Assembly (NCBI GenBank): GCA_948470475.1
Contig: OX419346.1
Coordinates: forward strand, 2,475,231-2,539,230
Length of the DNA: 64,000 nt
Origin: Galaxea fascicularis
Taxonomy: Eukaryota > Cnidaria > Anthozoa > Scleractinia > Euphylliidae
Direction: 5' to 3'
A model generated the notes under the pieces. It ran no database searches, was not told the origin of the DNA, and saw only the letters and a list, made by a program, of their open reading frames with translations. Below, in pieces: positions 1 through 12,062 of the stretch. Every line of letters starts with the position of its first letter. The first letter of the stretch is position 1. Made by a program: the position numbers and the translations under genes.

Positions 1-3
1 GAC

Positions 4-336
4 CTTAAGCAACGACGACGACGACGGCAACGAGAACGTCATTTCAAACTATAACTTCTCGTTTTTGTAACTCTTTCGCGATTATTCCAATTTGTTTAAC
101 ATGAAAAGTGCTGGCGAACTGTCCAGGGCCTAAATTACTGTGAACGGTGTTAAAGCAAAGAAAACGAAAGAAAAACTTGCCATCATGCGCTCACGTTCTC
201 GAGAAAACATAAAATTTGGCAAATTTGGCAAAGAAATGTACCAAAATGTAAAACGCACGTACAGAGTATTGTTTTGGCTCATTAATCCTATTGTTTTGTG
301 GCGTTTTCGTTGCCGTCGTCGTCGTCGTTGCTTAAG
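4..336. mobile_element. Short inverted-repeat element (MITE-like)
   Basis: The first 35 bases (4-38) and the inverted complement of 302-336 agree at all but one position. Each arm starts with CTTAAGCAACG and carries an ACG-rich stretch. The element is about 333 bp and has no credible coding frame. The left flank is only three bases inside the window, so the target duplication cannot be checked and the arm may extend outside. This is the usual form of a non-autonomous DNA transposon; the superfamily is not known. Confidence 0.7.
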
Positions 337-660
337 CTCCCTATCTATCGGCTGTCGTCGCCCCTACTGTGAGAACCACTGATCACATTGAGCAGTGACG
401 TTTGGCATCGTGGTTAGAAAAGCCTGGTGGTTCAGTCGTTTTTATTGAATCTCACGTCTCTCTCCACTGATGAAGAGCACCGGTACAGCGGTCGAAACGA
501 GGCAATCAACATCTTATGATATGACAAATAGTGACAAACGATTAACTGAGGGCTTCCAAGGAGTAGAAACAACAAGCGACAATCTTCTCCCAAAACACCA
601 ACAACCGACACAAATTGGCAGAAAAAGTGCGACAGTTTGGAACAGGGGCAATTCACTTGT

Positions 661-818
661 AATAGGCCATATTCGTATTCTCGGTATTGAACTGGATCTA
701 GCATGAAGTGGAGGCTCTTGCGGGGGAATACATTTACATATGAAAAGATTCTCCCGCAAGAGCTTCCACTTCATGCTAGATCCAGTTCAAGTGACCGAGA
801 ATACGAATATGGCCTATT
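661..818. repeat. Long near-perfect palindrome (hairpin)
   Basis: Positions 661-729 and 748-818 are inverted copies of each other with two inserted bases in the right arm and a few mismatches. They flank an 18-base spacer (730-747). The outer ends read AATAGGCC / GGCCTATT. The structure could fold into a hairpin of about 70 bp. It may be a foldback element or the two ends of a collapsed transposon. Confidence 0.85.
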
Positions 819-1553
819 CTCCTTTGTTTTCTTTGCGACAGTAACAATTGTCCCTAAAACCAAACAGTCAGCAGGCGGAGTCGTAAACGAGCGACAACGC
901 CACACCAGCCACCCCTTAGAAGAGCTCTTAACTGGGCTCCTCATAAGACCTGAGATACCAACTTGAAATAGAAAATAAGCTACAATCGCGCTCACAAATC
1001 TTGAAACGCTAGCTCCCTATTTCCCCCTTCTTCCTCCTTCAATGTTGATTTTCTGGACGTCGGACGTCAAGGATAGCAAAGCTGTGAAATTCGTCAGGAA
1101 CAGCAACATTGGAGGGGGAGGGGTGAGGGGGAGAGGGGGAGAGGAGTGGGTTGGGTGAGATGTGGACGTGATATATGTGTCGCATTCAAAGAGTGTTACA
1201 ACTAATTGTGACCATGATTGTAGCTCCATTCGCACTACACTCTTTTATTTGTTTTGATGCATGAACAGCCTCCCGTGCTGTATTTACAATTTTTGTACTA
1301 TGTATCTTACAGTTTAATTTCATTATCAATTCTCATACATTTAAATTTAAAAATTGACGACTAATATCTCGCCGATAACAAATGCATGTTACGTTTCTAT
1401 GTAAGTGATCTTTTTCTTGGAATGTTTTACGGATATTTTGCCGAATTTCACTTTTTACGACGAAAACATTTCTAAACAATCTCGATTTTCACTATACAGT
1501 GAAATCGAGACTTACTATCACTTATTTTTGCTAAACTCGAGTGTTCTGAAGTG
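819..1553. other. No gene seen; kinase 3' flank
   Basis: No supported coding exon. The stretch contains a G/A-rich patch near 1,110-1,150. On the minus strand an AATAAA hexamer lies near 1,242-1,247, a fair polyadenylation signal for the minus-strand kinase gene ending at 1,554. Confidence 0.5.
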
Positions 1554-4500
1554 TCATCTGCTGCGCCGTTCCAGGAATTCTTTTACTGGGAAGGCTTTGG
1601 ACTCCCTCAAAATCTCTTCAGCAGTGAGAAGAGGGTAGCCTTCATCCGTTATGTTTGCTCCAAATACTAAACGCAGAAGGTCTTTAATATCTGAAGTGGC
1701 TTTGGCAGGGATGTAATCCTCAAGGTTAAATGAAATCTGTCTTTTGTATCCTCTTGCCTGAAGATAAAACAAGTCATCCTTCATATTAGCACTAGAAATT
1801 GCTTGACAACGCATGTATCACTTGAGGGCACTGTCAGAACACTTTAAGTTACATGTCAGCTGAAGAACACCTCTTGTAAGCGGAAGCGGGCATCTTTTGG
1901 CTAAAATAGCCCCCCTTAATCGGAGAAACCTCTTGAAGAAGTCGAGCTCAAACGACAATTGATCCCACCACATATATATATTTTACTCCTCTGTCGACTA
2001 GTTTCTCCATTTAGCGACCTTGTGTAGTTTTTCAAATGCTGCAGGAGTCAGGTCCGTAACTGGAGGGCCCAGTAAATTGGCCAAACGAAATTACCTCCCC
2101 CCATCATCAAAGCAATAGGTTTACTAAGCAAAACATCAACTCTGCACATTTATCATGCTTTTTGGTAAATTGTTTTCATGATTTCACGTTTTATGGAGGA
2201 CCCCCTGAAACACCGGACGACAAATATTTCTTTTTATTATTAAATTAAACTTGGAACCTGTCCTTAGAATTTGACTGCAGGAGAATTCGCCTACAATTTA
2301 GCGCGCAGAAGTGAACGCAAATTCAATTTATAAATGATGGTTTCGCTTCCGTCAGCGTCGAGCTATCTTTTTGTATTTTTTTTGTAAAATTGTTTCTGGG
2401 GGTGGGGGGGGGGTGGCTTGAGCACTCCCTACCCCTCCCCCTACTTCGAGGTAGAAAAGTACCCAATTCCTTTCATGCAGCATAGACTTGGCTCCAGAAT
2501 TCTTGTATATTGAAAAAGGCATGACCGGGACACACCCTGCCCCTACCCGCTTTCCTGTAAGAGGATGGCCTACCGTAAGCACCGACACCTTGGCTCGGTT
2601 CCGAGGATGCCTACTTGTTGGAGGTTTCATTTCAAGTACTGGACACAGTGTTCTCACTTTTTCAATCTTGTTTCAGATTAACGTGGAAAGTACTGAACAT
2701 TTAATTATCACTTACGAAGAGGAGGGATCTTTCGCCTTTCAACATCTCCAGAATTAAACAACCAGTACTCCAAATATCAACAGACGGGTTTTCGTTCTAA
2801 ATATGAGAGATAAAATATAATGGCGTAAAATGTTCAATACAGGAAAGCTGTTATTGACTCAGGTGTTATGTAATTAGTTTGAACAGCTGCGGATAGAAAG
2901 TCGGAAACAAAGTTTAGGTTTGAATGCGATTTCATTTGTAGCTCTCGGAGCTATCAAGACAACTGGGAACTGGTCATTTTGTGACTCTAGGATAAAATCT
3001 CGGATAGGGTGCATTCTTTGAAATAAATGTCGGGGCAAGGCTACTGAAGATATACGGAGAGAAACCTATGCCAGATGAAAGGCCGAGAATCCATAATTTA
3101 CGCAACCCTTTTCATTTGAGACATTTGCCTTACGTTTATGCTTGCCGCTGATCCAAAATCTGCTAATTTGGCATGAAGATAGTTTTCCGTCAACAGCACA
3201 TTGGCTCCTGTATGTAAAAAGAGGAGAAAAGTCAAGGTTAATGACAAATACTTGTCTTGTTCGCTACGTTAACACAACTACCACGGCATAACTGTCATAA
3301 GCATAACAAACGCTTCGCGTTGGATGGGATAACCAGTTCCTGTATGGTTCAGTGACGGGTGATTTCACCCAAAATACGTAAAAAAGAATAACAACAAACT
3401 TTGAATCGTATCAGTTTAATTATGCAAAGGCCCGTCTTTAAACGCTATCGTTTCAGAAAGTTCTTCACCTTTTAGTTTTTCACCGAGAACTCCATAAACA
3501 CGCTTACAAGCCCTTTAGCAACCACCGTAGAGACTACCGTTTTTGTTTAGATAGCACGGTTTAGGTTCATGACTTAACTTGTCGGAAACAGTTTTCAAAT
3601 CAGGTCAAAGAAAGAGGTCGTGATCCATGATTTGTGACATTACCAATTATAAAACAACAATAACTGATCTAACCCATTTCAGTACTTGCAAATGTTACCT
3701 TTGACATCTCTATGCACAATTCCATTGGCGTGTAAAAATTTTAAAGCCTTCAGCACATCTTCTAAGTAGCAAAGACTATCAGCTTCTGAAATGACTGCCC
3801 AAGGCGCCTCTTCACTCATTTCGGTCGATTTTCTCTGTTTTTTTGTCACTTCGATAAGGTCTTTGATGGTTCCACCTAAGGATCACAACTGATTCGATTA
3901 GCTTCCGCAATGAAACGCTGCGAACTGAGTGCTAAAGAGATCTATCAGAGATTTTGGGGAATGTACGCGTCCACTAAAATTATGGATAGACCCATCACTC
4001 AATCACTCAATCAATCAATCAATCAACTATTAATCGATAGACCCATCAATAATTTACCCAGCAATAAAAAAAAATGCGAGATGCAGTGCAGTCTGCCTCG
4101 TCCAATATCCTTCCTGCACAAGTCAATGCCAGTGTCGATTGAGGAGGAGGGTGTTCAAAGAAGTTGGCTATTGAGAACACAATCTGGCGTCTCTACGGGG
4201 GCAGGGATGGGTGGTTGGGGTCTGTCAACGAGGGGGATCTGGAGAGAGGGAGGGTTTGATAGAGTTACCGAAAACTGTGTGTTTTCACATTTTAAGTGGT
4301 ACCTGTTAACTCGCACGTCATTACTTTTAAGTGTCTGATAGACTAGCATTTGAACACCCATATAATAACTTTAAAAAAATAAATTTCTTTCACAAGTTAA
4401 GTTACAGGTTGCAGATAGCATTTCTTCCAAAATTTGCCAGCGATTGTGTTATCTCATTGCCTTGTAAGATCACTCGCAGGCTCGACCAGTTTTGTCATCT

Positions 4501-7500
4501 GTAAAGCAGGGAAACTCACAGTCTGATAGTCTTTGTGAGGCTTCCCGCCGGGGTCAGGGGACTTTAGGTTACACTTATTGGACGGATTTTAACCCGGTCC
4601 AAATGAATTGCTATCTGCTTGTATTGGCTTTTTCAATAGAGGACGTGATCCTTAAAACGCGTGAACTCTCCCTCTAACTTTAAGCCACCGAGGGTAGTGC
4701 TTACCTGCAACGACCTCCATAAAAATGCGAGCATTCCTGCCTGTGAGTTTTGCACCATAGAACTGAACAATTTCCTCAATGTGTTCATCGCTTGCCAGTT
4801 TTAGAGCCAGAATCTCGTCACGCCTGTACTCACACTTAAGATGGAGATAAACAGTAATAAAGTTACAAAGAGCCGACGTTCTCGTTCGATTCAGATTTTC
4901 ATTTGATTTTAGTAGGATATATTCCAACTGGAAATGTCATCTTCATATCAAAACACCAGGAAAATAAGCCGAAGAAGCTTCTAATTCTTGTTCAGATATA
5001 TTTAGTTGGAGGTTTTATAGCTTCAGACAGGGAACTGAGTAAAGCAGAGAGAAAGGCAGGTGCGATGTCCTTACCCTCATCCCTCTCTCAGGCACTGCTA
5101 TGTACAACATCGCTCATCACCAACAGGCTCTGACGCAAAATAGCTTTACCGTCAATCAGGTAAAAACCTTACCTCTTTAACGCAGAATGTCTGAGGGACT
5201 GAGGTGCGGTATGCCAGGTAACAGGTTCCGAAAGCACCATCTCCTAAGGGATCGTCATATAGGATGATGTAGTCTTTATTCTCTTCGAAACCATTGCTAA
5301 CAGCTAATTCGTCCTGCATGGAAGCAAAAACAGAAAATCTTTCCGTTGCTTTGTGAAAACCTCGATTGTGGGCGAGTGATTATAACTCGCTATTTACTCA
5401 TTTTCATTGAAATTTCTTTGCCAACGATCCTGAATGGATAAGTTGTAAATGAACTTAAAACCATCCTTCAAACAGTTCTGCGGTTTCTTAGCGTATGAAT
5501 CAATGGGAGACTTCAAACCGGCCTATCTTTCGAAATCGTTCTCTTTATAGGCACATGAACGATATTTTTAATTAAGTGGTGACAGTTTCACGGAGAAATA
5601 AGCACCTATAGGCTTTCCACCTCTCACTAGCTATTGAATGGTGTATTGCATCATTTTCCAAAAGGGTGTTCGCAGGGCAGGAACTTGGGAGTAATTTATA
5701 TAAACAACCCGACGGTGAGAACTAGATGACCGACGGATATGCACGCCCAATAGAAAAGTCCAAACCTATGCTTAGTGTTTTATAAGGCCAGATAGGTTAC
5801 ATCTGAAGCCTTCTGCTCTTCGGCTGTGTAATGAGGGCCAACAATTAACCGTATTCAAGATATAGTGTTCCGCTCCTATCTCCCCTTCCCCTTATCAAAA
5901 CCTTTCCTCGCGCAATGACGATTTACCGTTAAAAAATTGCAATACCATTCAAAATTTTGACATGCGTTGTATAAATAAATTAACTCGACGTTACACTCTC
6001 TGTGTTTTAAAGAGGTAAGTATAAGGAAGTTTGATAAAATGCCTCGCAAGTTGCAACAGCCGAACCCAGTTTACTCAAGCTAAACTCGACTACTTCAAAA
6101 CATTCCAAGCCTCCTTTTCGTCCAAAAAATTTGTTTGAATGGATGGCCGTTTTTATACTAGAGACCCATTACCGGTCCAGACGACTTACGCGTCTTCCAT
6201 TTTATCCGACTAGTGTAAAGAACTAGTGTAAAGAAGGGACGAACTACATGAGACACATTATCCGTCTGAACGACTTTGGGCAAACATGTGTACTTCGTCT
6301 GGTTATGCGTCTCCAGTATAAAGACGGGCACAAGACGACTTAGGCCCGGTTTAAACGTCGCATTTTACATGCACCGAATAAAATAGTAATTTTAGTCGAC
6401 TCCAATGAATAAGTTCGGCTAATTTGATTTAAAGGTCGCATTTTTTTGCCGAATAAAATTGCTGAGCAAGAGCGATATTTTAATTCCCATTCGAGCAAAC
6501 ATAATTTATTTAACAATTATGAATTAGATTCGGCACATGTAAAATGCGGCGTTTAAATCAACTGTCGAACTTCAGTCGCATATTCGACTGGATCAGTCGA
6601 ATATTCGACTGAACTCGCATTTAATATAAATCTGCCGAATTTAATTGATTTAGACGTCGCATTTTACATGCACTTAATTCAGCAATTAGATTCGGTGCAT
6701 GTAAAATGCGACGTTTAAACCGGGCCTTATGCGCCCAGACGAACTCTCGCTCGAAATTCGTCGTTCAAGACGAATTACGAAGGATAGTTCGTCTAGACGC
6801 CAAATGCGTCTTGTGCCCGTCTTTGTACTGGAGACGCATAACCAAACGAAGTAAATAAGTTTGCCTAAAGTCGATCAGACGGATAATGCGTCTCTAATAT
6901 TAAAACGGCCAATACAATGTTTTCCGCTAGAGGTCAATTAATTACTATTCATTGGTGACGTTTCAACGTGGGATGCATTTTACTTGACCATAAAACGGAA
7001 TTTTAAGCACGAGCAGGTTAAATGAAGGTCAACTGGGCGCTAGCTGCGAATTCTTTGAAGTTTCGCTCATTGATAAGTTAATAAGTAATTGGGCTATAGA
7101 CAACTATATGTGCGAATTGAATTCGCGCTGATATCGAATCAGACTGCAAATAATTTAAGACTTTTGTTTAATTATAACGTACCTTATGGGAAGAAATTAT
7201 TTTTTCTTCGTTATCATTCAAGAATAGAGAGTAAGGAAGGTCACTCATGGCTGAATTCCGAGTGTAACTGTCAGACAGGCTCGAAGGAATTGAATTAACA
7301 TTGTCATTCGAAATAGGAACAGAGTCTTTCCTTTCTTGATCTTCTGGAACGTGTGACGGTGGGGAGGGCAATACAAAGTCCAGTTCATCAGAAACAAAAT
7401 CTTCCTGCGGTCGTCCGGAAGCCGGCGCGACTCTGTTGGTAACCAGTTCACAAGTTTCATCCTCACTTGGAGAGCTAATTGCTTCTCCTTCAAGACTTGG

Positions 7501-7662
7501 CCGAGCTTCTGCTTCTCTCGCTGCTATGGCCTCGTAACTGGCCAAACTCGATATGTTACAAGGGAAGACGTCACTATTATCCGAGAACATTCTAGTTCCT
7601 TCAAGCTGATCTGTGTTGGATTTGTCCCATGCCGAAGTTAGTTGACAATATCCTTCTTCCAT
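1554..7662 (-). CDS. MAP3K-like serine/threonine protein kinase (NIK/Cot/MEKK-type)
   Basis: Seven minus-strand exons join in phase: 7,662-7,183; 5,313-5,173; 4,828-4,705; 3,875-3,699; 3,207-3,134; 2,796-2,716; 1,757-1,554 (426 residues). Residues 1-160 are a Ser/Glu/Asp-rich, probably disordered leader. The kinase domain shows a glycine loop GDGAFG (184-189), candidate ATP lysine in FCVKE (206), the HIEEIVQFYGA strand, HRDVKGAN (303-310), ADFG (323-326), VDIWSTG (338-344) and a C-lobe helix near DIKDLL. This catalytic set is typical of MAP3K/STE kinases; the layout is closest to NIK (MAP3K14) or Cot (MAP3K8), with modest certainty. The activation loop and APE motif expected between residues 332 and 333 were not found. 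The exon starting at 4,828 uses an acceptor without a good pyrimidine tract. The first ATG at 7,662 was chosen; a 5' exon could exist. Confidence 0.75.
6144..6911. mobile_element. Outer inverted-repeat element with a nested insertion
   Basis: The ends TGGCCGTTTTTATACTAGAG (6,144) and the inverted form ending at 6,911 match with small differences. Further in, several long segments mirror each other, for example AAGACGGGCACAAGACG near 6,321 and its complement near 6,805. The centre is interrupted by a second element at 6,343-6,726. The target duplication is not clear. It lies in the first intron of the kinase gene. Confidence 0.75.
6343..6726. mobile_element. Nested Harbinger-type MITE with TTA duplication
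   Basis: 384 bp, starting GGCCCGGTTTAAACGTCGCA and ending with the exact inverted complement. Flanks are TTA at 6,340-6,342 and TTA at 6,727-6,729, the 3-bp TWA duplication typical of PIF/Harbinger elements. Internal copies of the ATTTTACATGCAC motif occur in both orientations. No coding capacity. Confidence 0.85.
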
Positions 7663-10267
7663 TCCACGGAATCCAGGTGAGGCGAATGACCCAGCCAACG
7701 AGCAAAACGATTATCTTTTCAAACAAGCTCATTTACTCTGCCTATTTACAGAATATATACTCAATTTCTTTGGTTCAATGGTTGCTTGTGGAGCTGTGAT
7801 AACTTGAGTTATCCAGAGTGAGACGGGAAGCCAGTTTGATCACATCTCCATGCTTAATGTGTTTCTCCTGTCTTCAATGGTGTTACTATTGTAGCTCAGG
7901 AAAAGTGGATACCTCAACAGAGGGCCCTGCTGAACCAAATTCGAGATGTCTAGCGATGTAATCAATTGAAAATGATCACTTCGCGTAATTTTTGTGCCTA
8001 GTGCTCGTAGAGCCCAAGGCACCATGTTATCGTGCGCGTGTGTGTGTCCGTAACTCGGGTTTTTCTCGTATTCTTTCGCCAAGAACCCGAGACCACTTTC
8101 GAGCAATGTTCGTTTTATTTTCGTATCCCGAGAAGACATGACGTAGATGGCAACGCTCCATGAGCTCACATTGCGCGTTTGTTCAACGACGTTGGTACGT
8201 TTTCTATGTTTAAGGTAAATTTATCTTACTTTCCTTCTAGAGCCAGGCTCAGCTTTCGGTGAATTTTCAAAGAATTTGATCTTAAAAGCAACATGAAGGG
8301 ATTTTTCGAGAATTTTCTTGCTTTATCGGTAAAGAAACTGAAGAAAGTGTTGATGATTCTTCCCTCGCGATCGATCAGTGGCCGTGGACGAGCGCTTCCT
8401 GCCGAATCCTGACGTTATATTTTTTCAGATACCAAATTATACACAACTCAACAAGTCTGATGCTGTATAGTGAAGTTTGAGTCTGGTCAAATTTCTACTC
8501 GACAACCGTAAGACTCTTACAAGTCTGACTTTGTATACTCTCCAAAGTCGAATGCGTTTGCACGAGGCTTAAGAACCGACAACGAATTTTAAAAACAAGG
8601 CAGTAGCATGACTATCTAGGCTAGATTCTGGAATACCCCGCCACTTATAATTACTATTAATAGAAAGTACCCTTAAATTGTTACAGTTGATACTTATTCA
8701 CAGTAAAGTTTCTTGCTGTTGTTTCATCATGTAGTCATTGCAGATGATACTATCTTTTATATCTGTTACGGCGATAGGTTTCAGACTGAATTGGAATCGT
8801 CTTGCATTACGGCAATCTTTATTTATCCAATACATAAAAACTGAAAAGCACAACAATAACAGACTGTCCTATATTGTATACCAAAATCGAGGCTATGTTC
8901 GCTGAACGTAAAATGATCGATAGAAATTAATCGTCTGCGACGTAATATTCTATTATCCTGGCAGGCAAGAGATCAACTAAGCTATCTAGTGAGTAACAAC
9001 TAAATCACTGGATATTATCGTACCTCAATCCCAACCTTGGGGTGAACAACAGATACAAAATCAACGGTAAAAAGTCGAACTGCGAGGACACGAGTACTAT
9101 CGATCACGAAAACTGAGCACAACATGTTATTCATCTGATCTATCGCTCAACGCACATGCGATGTCACCGGAACTAACAACAAAGTAACGCAACTGTAACG
9201 CAATTGTAAGCGCGCGCTTACAATATCACTAGGCACATGTAGTCATAGACTGCCTATTTTTAAGTAACGCACGCAATTTCAGTTCAAAACAAACGCGACA
9301 GGAATTGTGGGTACGTTTTAAATTTGGACACAACTGCGTCGGCTTGTTACGCCTCATGAAAGACATGCTAAAACGGTAAAACATGTTCATCGATGTTGGT
9401 AAAAAATGTTTGATCGTTAAAGCGGGGATTAAAAGACACACAATGAACTTGCGATTCGATTTTGGGGGGCTTTATGTGACTAAAACTGCTAAGCTTTGGG
9501 AGGGAGGGGGGGGGGGGAGGGGGTCATGCAATTTGCAAATGACACTACCTTAATCCTAAATCCCATCAACGTAACAATGAGACAAAAGTTTTATTTATTT
9601 AGGAGAAAATTTGTTGAAGGACTGCGCCGCTACTACCAGATGTTAATTGCTTATTTTACATTGTTTCCCATTCTGTAAGAGTAAGTGAATCATGTTTCTG
9701 TTAGTATGTTTCGTATGCAGTTTGACTTGCCCCGTGTGTCGCTGACGACTCGAGAACTTTCTCGTCTTGTTTAATTGAAAGGAGTAAATATGAATTGTAA
9801 TTAGAATCAAGCTGATAGATTCTCTTGTTTACGCTTTCATCTCAAGCTAAGAATTCACACAGTAACAAATTGGCAAGCTGGTAACATTCTTATCGGGCCC
9901 GTAATTGATCGCTAGTTTCGAGAAACGAGTCTCGGGTAGTTAACCTCGTAAAGAATAAAAAAGAAAGAAAAAAACAGCTCGTCACAACGACCACCACTGA
10001 TCAGATCTGTTCCATTTTCGGCGAGGCCTATTTCCCTTTCGTAAACGGTCGTTGCCATTATTAACGGTCGATGCCACCATTGCTAACCACCCCTTTAGTA
10101 GGGCAGATGTAATTATGAGCTCTGTATTGAGATATAATAAGGCAATTTGAAAAAAATCGTCTTAGAAAAGGCGACGTTTAGGCCCTAGTTAAATTGCGTT
10201 ATTATTTCGGAAGTCAGTTGTGAAGACCAGTTAATTATGGTATATACTTAAAATTTTGGGGTCTGTG
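7663..10267. other. Intergenic, no supported gene
   Basis: No exon with a recognisable family was found. A minus-strand open frame at 8,169-7,840 contains an ATG and reads about 100 residues but matches nothing I recognise and shows no clear splice context. A G-run with interspersed A lies near 9,496-9,525. Confidence 0.4.
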
Positions 10268-10345
10268 GCCGATCAGTGGGGCAGCGTAGTGGTTAGGGAA
10301 AGATGATAGTAAGCGAAGGGCCCAGGTTCAATTCTGGATTGGAAA
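10268..10345 (+). mobile_element. Degraded tRNA-derived SINE head
   Basis: GCAGCGTAGTGGTTAGGG resembles a polymerase III A box and, about 35 bases on, AGGTTCAATTCT resembles a B box. The body is not recognisable and no flanking duplication was seen. Confidence 0.45.
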
Positions 10346-11080
10346 ATTCTCTAGTTTTCTTAATAAGGAAGACTTTCTCTACCGGTTGAAAAATTTTCTA
10401 AGTGTCTTAAAATGACAACGACCGTTTACGAAACGGGAAGTTGCTTCGGCGAGCTAAGCGAAAACTAAGAGCGCATATGTTTTTGGGGAACTATTCCGGT
10501 CAAATCAGGGAATGGTCCGAATAGACGGTTATCATGTTTGTCACTCTTGTGTTATTTTTTACTTATTCCGTTTCGGAATGAAGGCAGTAATATAGGGGAA
10601 ATCGGGAAAAGTAGAAATTAAGTAAGAAGGTATTTCTTCAAATGGTTATTAAAAGTTGCAACACTTGTTTAAGATGAATTTCTGGGCTGAGCGTATTAAA
10701 ACAACAGCAGACCCTGGTACTGAAAACCAAAACAAAGTTTCACCAGTCATTGGTTCCACACTAAGAAACATGAAAGGAACTGGAATTCTTGGTATTATGA
10801 CCGTATAACGCCACAAACGACGTGAAAAACGCCCCCAGGAACACGATTCTAGGTATAGTCTGTGCTAAGCTTGCACGATTTTTGTTTGTGCCATTTGTCC
10901 AGGTAGGATTTTTTTTGGTCCTCTGCATGAATTTTGTCTTCTTTCTTCGTTGCACGATTTTTTTTGGCTTTTCCCCCATTCCCCCATCACTTTTCTAATG
11001 GTCCATCCCTAATATGAGACGGATAAACTTCTCGTGTCCCAGTCCAACTTCCCCTACAACGAGTCGACGGTCCGTTACTT

Positions 11081-11130
11081 CACCTGCTCCCAGCGTCAGT
11101 TGCTTCATAGCTTAGTTAGTTAGAGCATCA

Positions 11131-11161
<31 letters not shown>

Positions 11162-11247
11162 CCGTTGAAGTCCTGAATTTTTTTTCAGGCTTCTTTACGC
11201 AATTGCATAAATTGCGTTCACAACTGCGAGGATCATACTTCATTTAA
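11081..11247 (+). mobile_element. tRNA-derived SINE with 12-bp target duplication
   Basis: A tRNA-like head contains TAGCTTAGTTAGTTAGAGC (A box, 11,108-11,126) and GGGTTCAAACCCC (B box, 11,151-11,163). It is followed by a non-tRNA body with an inverted pair CCTGAA/TTCAGG and AATTGC motifs. GGTCCGTTACTT stands at 11,069-11,080 and again at 11,248-11,259, which fits a target-site duplication. The anticodon arm does not pair well, so this is not a functional tRNA gene. Confidence 0.75.
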
Positions 11248-11424
11248 GGTCCGTTACTTGCAGAGCCCGCCTCTCTCCATGACCACTTCTGCTTATTCCT
11301 CCGAGTACACCTTCAAGTTCTTGTTCTTTTTGTTTTTCGGTAATTTTTTTTTCCGTCTCACAAATGCTGCTGTTATTTCGTTCCCTTCCCTTTGTTGCCG
11401 ATGCTGCTATTGATAAAAAATGTT

Positions 11425-11970
11425 ATAGAGTGTGCAAAATGCTGCAGAGACTATTAAGTCTGACGCGCAAATATGATCACATTACACCTATCCTGAAGCG
11501 AGTACATTGGCTACCGGTGGAGCATAGAATCAGATTTAAGATTCTTTTAATAACATATAAATGTCTGAATAATAACCCTTCGTATTACCTTATAGATTTA
11601 GTTCGTCCGTATGCACCTTTCCCGGCGTAATTTAAAGATCAACATCAAAATATTTCTTACAAGTTCCGAAGTTATGGTCACAGGGCATTTTCTGTAAGTG
11701 CCCCAAGCCTTTGGAGCGTTTTACCTAACGCCATCAGAGACTACACAGCCAATAGCAGATTTCAAGAGACAGCTGAAGACGTATCTTTTTATGGATGCTT
11801 ATATATGACCTCTAAAATTTTATTACTTTTATATTGTAGTGGAACCCACTTTTACGCGTCTTTTAATTTTTATTAGGATTGTATTTTTAAGGTAAGTTCA
11901 TTGTAAAGCGCTAATCAGCTATAGGGAATTGGCGTTATAGAAATTATTACTATATATATTATTATTAAAG
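11425..11970 (+). mobile_element. 3' remnant of an L2/CR1-type LINE
   Basis: Broken frames give the end of a non-LTR retrotransposon reverse transcriptase protein: DHITPILKRVHWLPVEHRI (11,477 on), then RAFSVSAPSLWSVLP after a stop (11,690 on). The 3' part has a spacing motif around GTAAAGCGCTAATCAG and a tail of ATT units near 11,950-11,968, as in L2 3' ends. It holds stops and is dead. Confidence 0.75.
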
Positions 11971-12062
11971 CTGGTGCAAGATTTTTCAAATGAATACCGT
12001 ATTTCATTTTACAGGCGTGTAAAAGAGCCTTTAAAATTCAACTATAAAGTAGCGGACAACCA

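Noticed and set aside
140..382. 80-residue plus-strand open frame
   Set aside because: It begins with GTG and runs through the right arm of the inverted-repeat element, with Arg/Cys runs coming from the CGTCGT repeat.
7840..8169. Minus-strand frame of 109 residues upstream of the kinase
   Set aside because: No family resemblance, no convincing splice signals, and no domain expected for a kinase leader. Left unannotated.
10761..10979. Basic 72-residue minus-strand frame
   Set aside because: Composition follows A/T-rich low complexity; no start context or homology.
11101..11171. Candidate tRNA gene
   Set aside because: A and B boxes are present, but the anticodon stem does not pair and a SINE body with target duplication follows.
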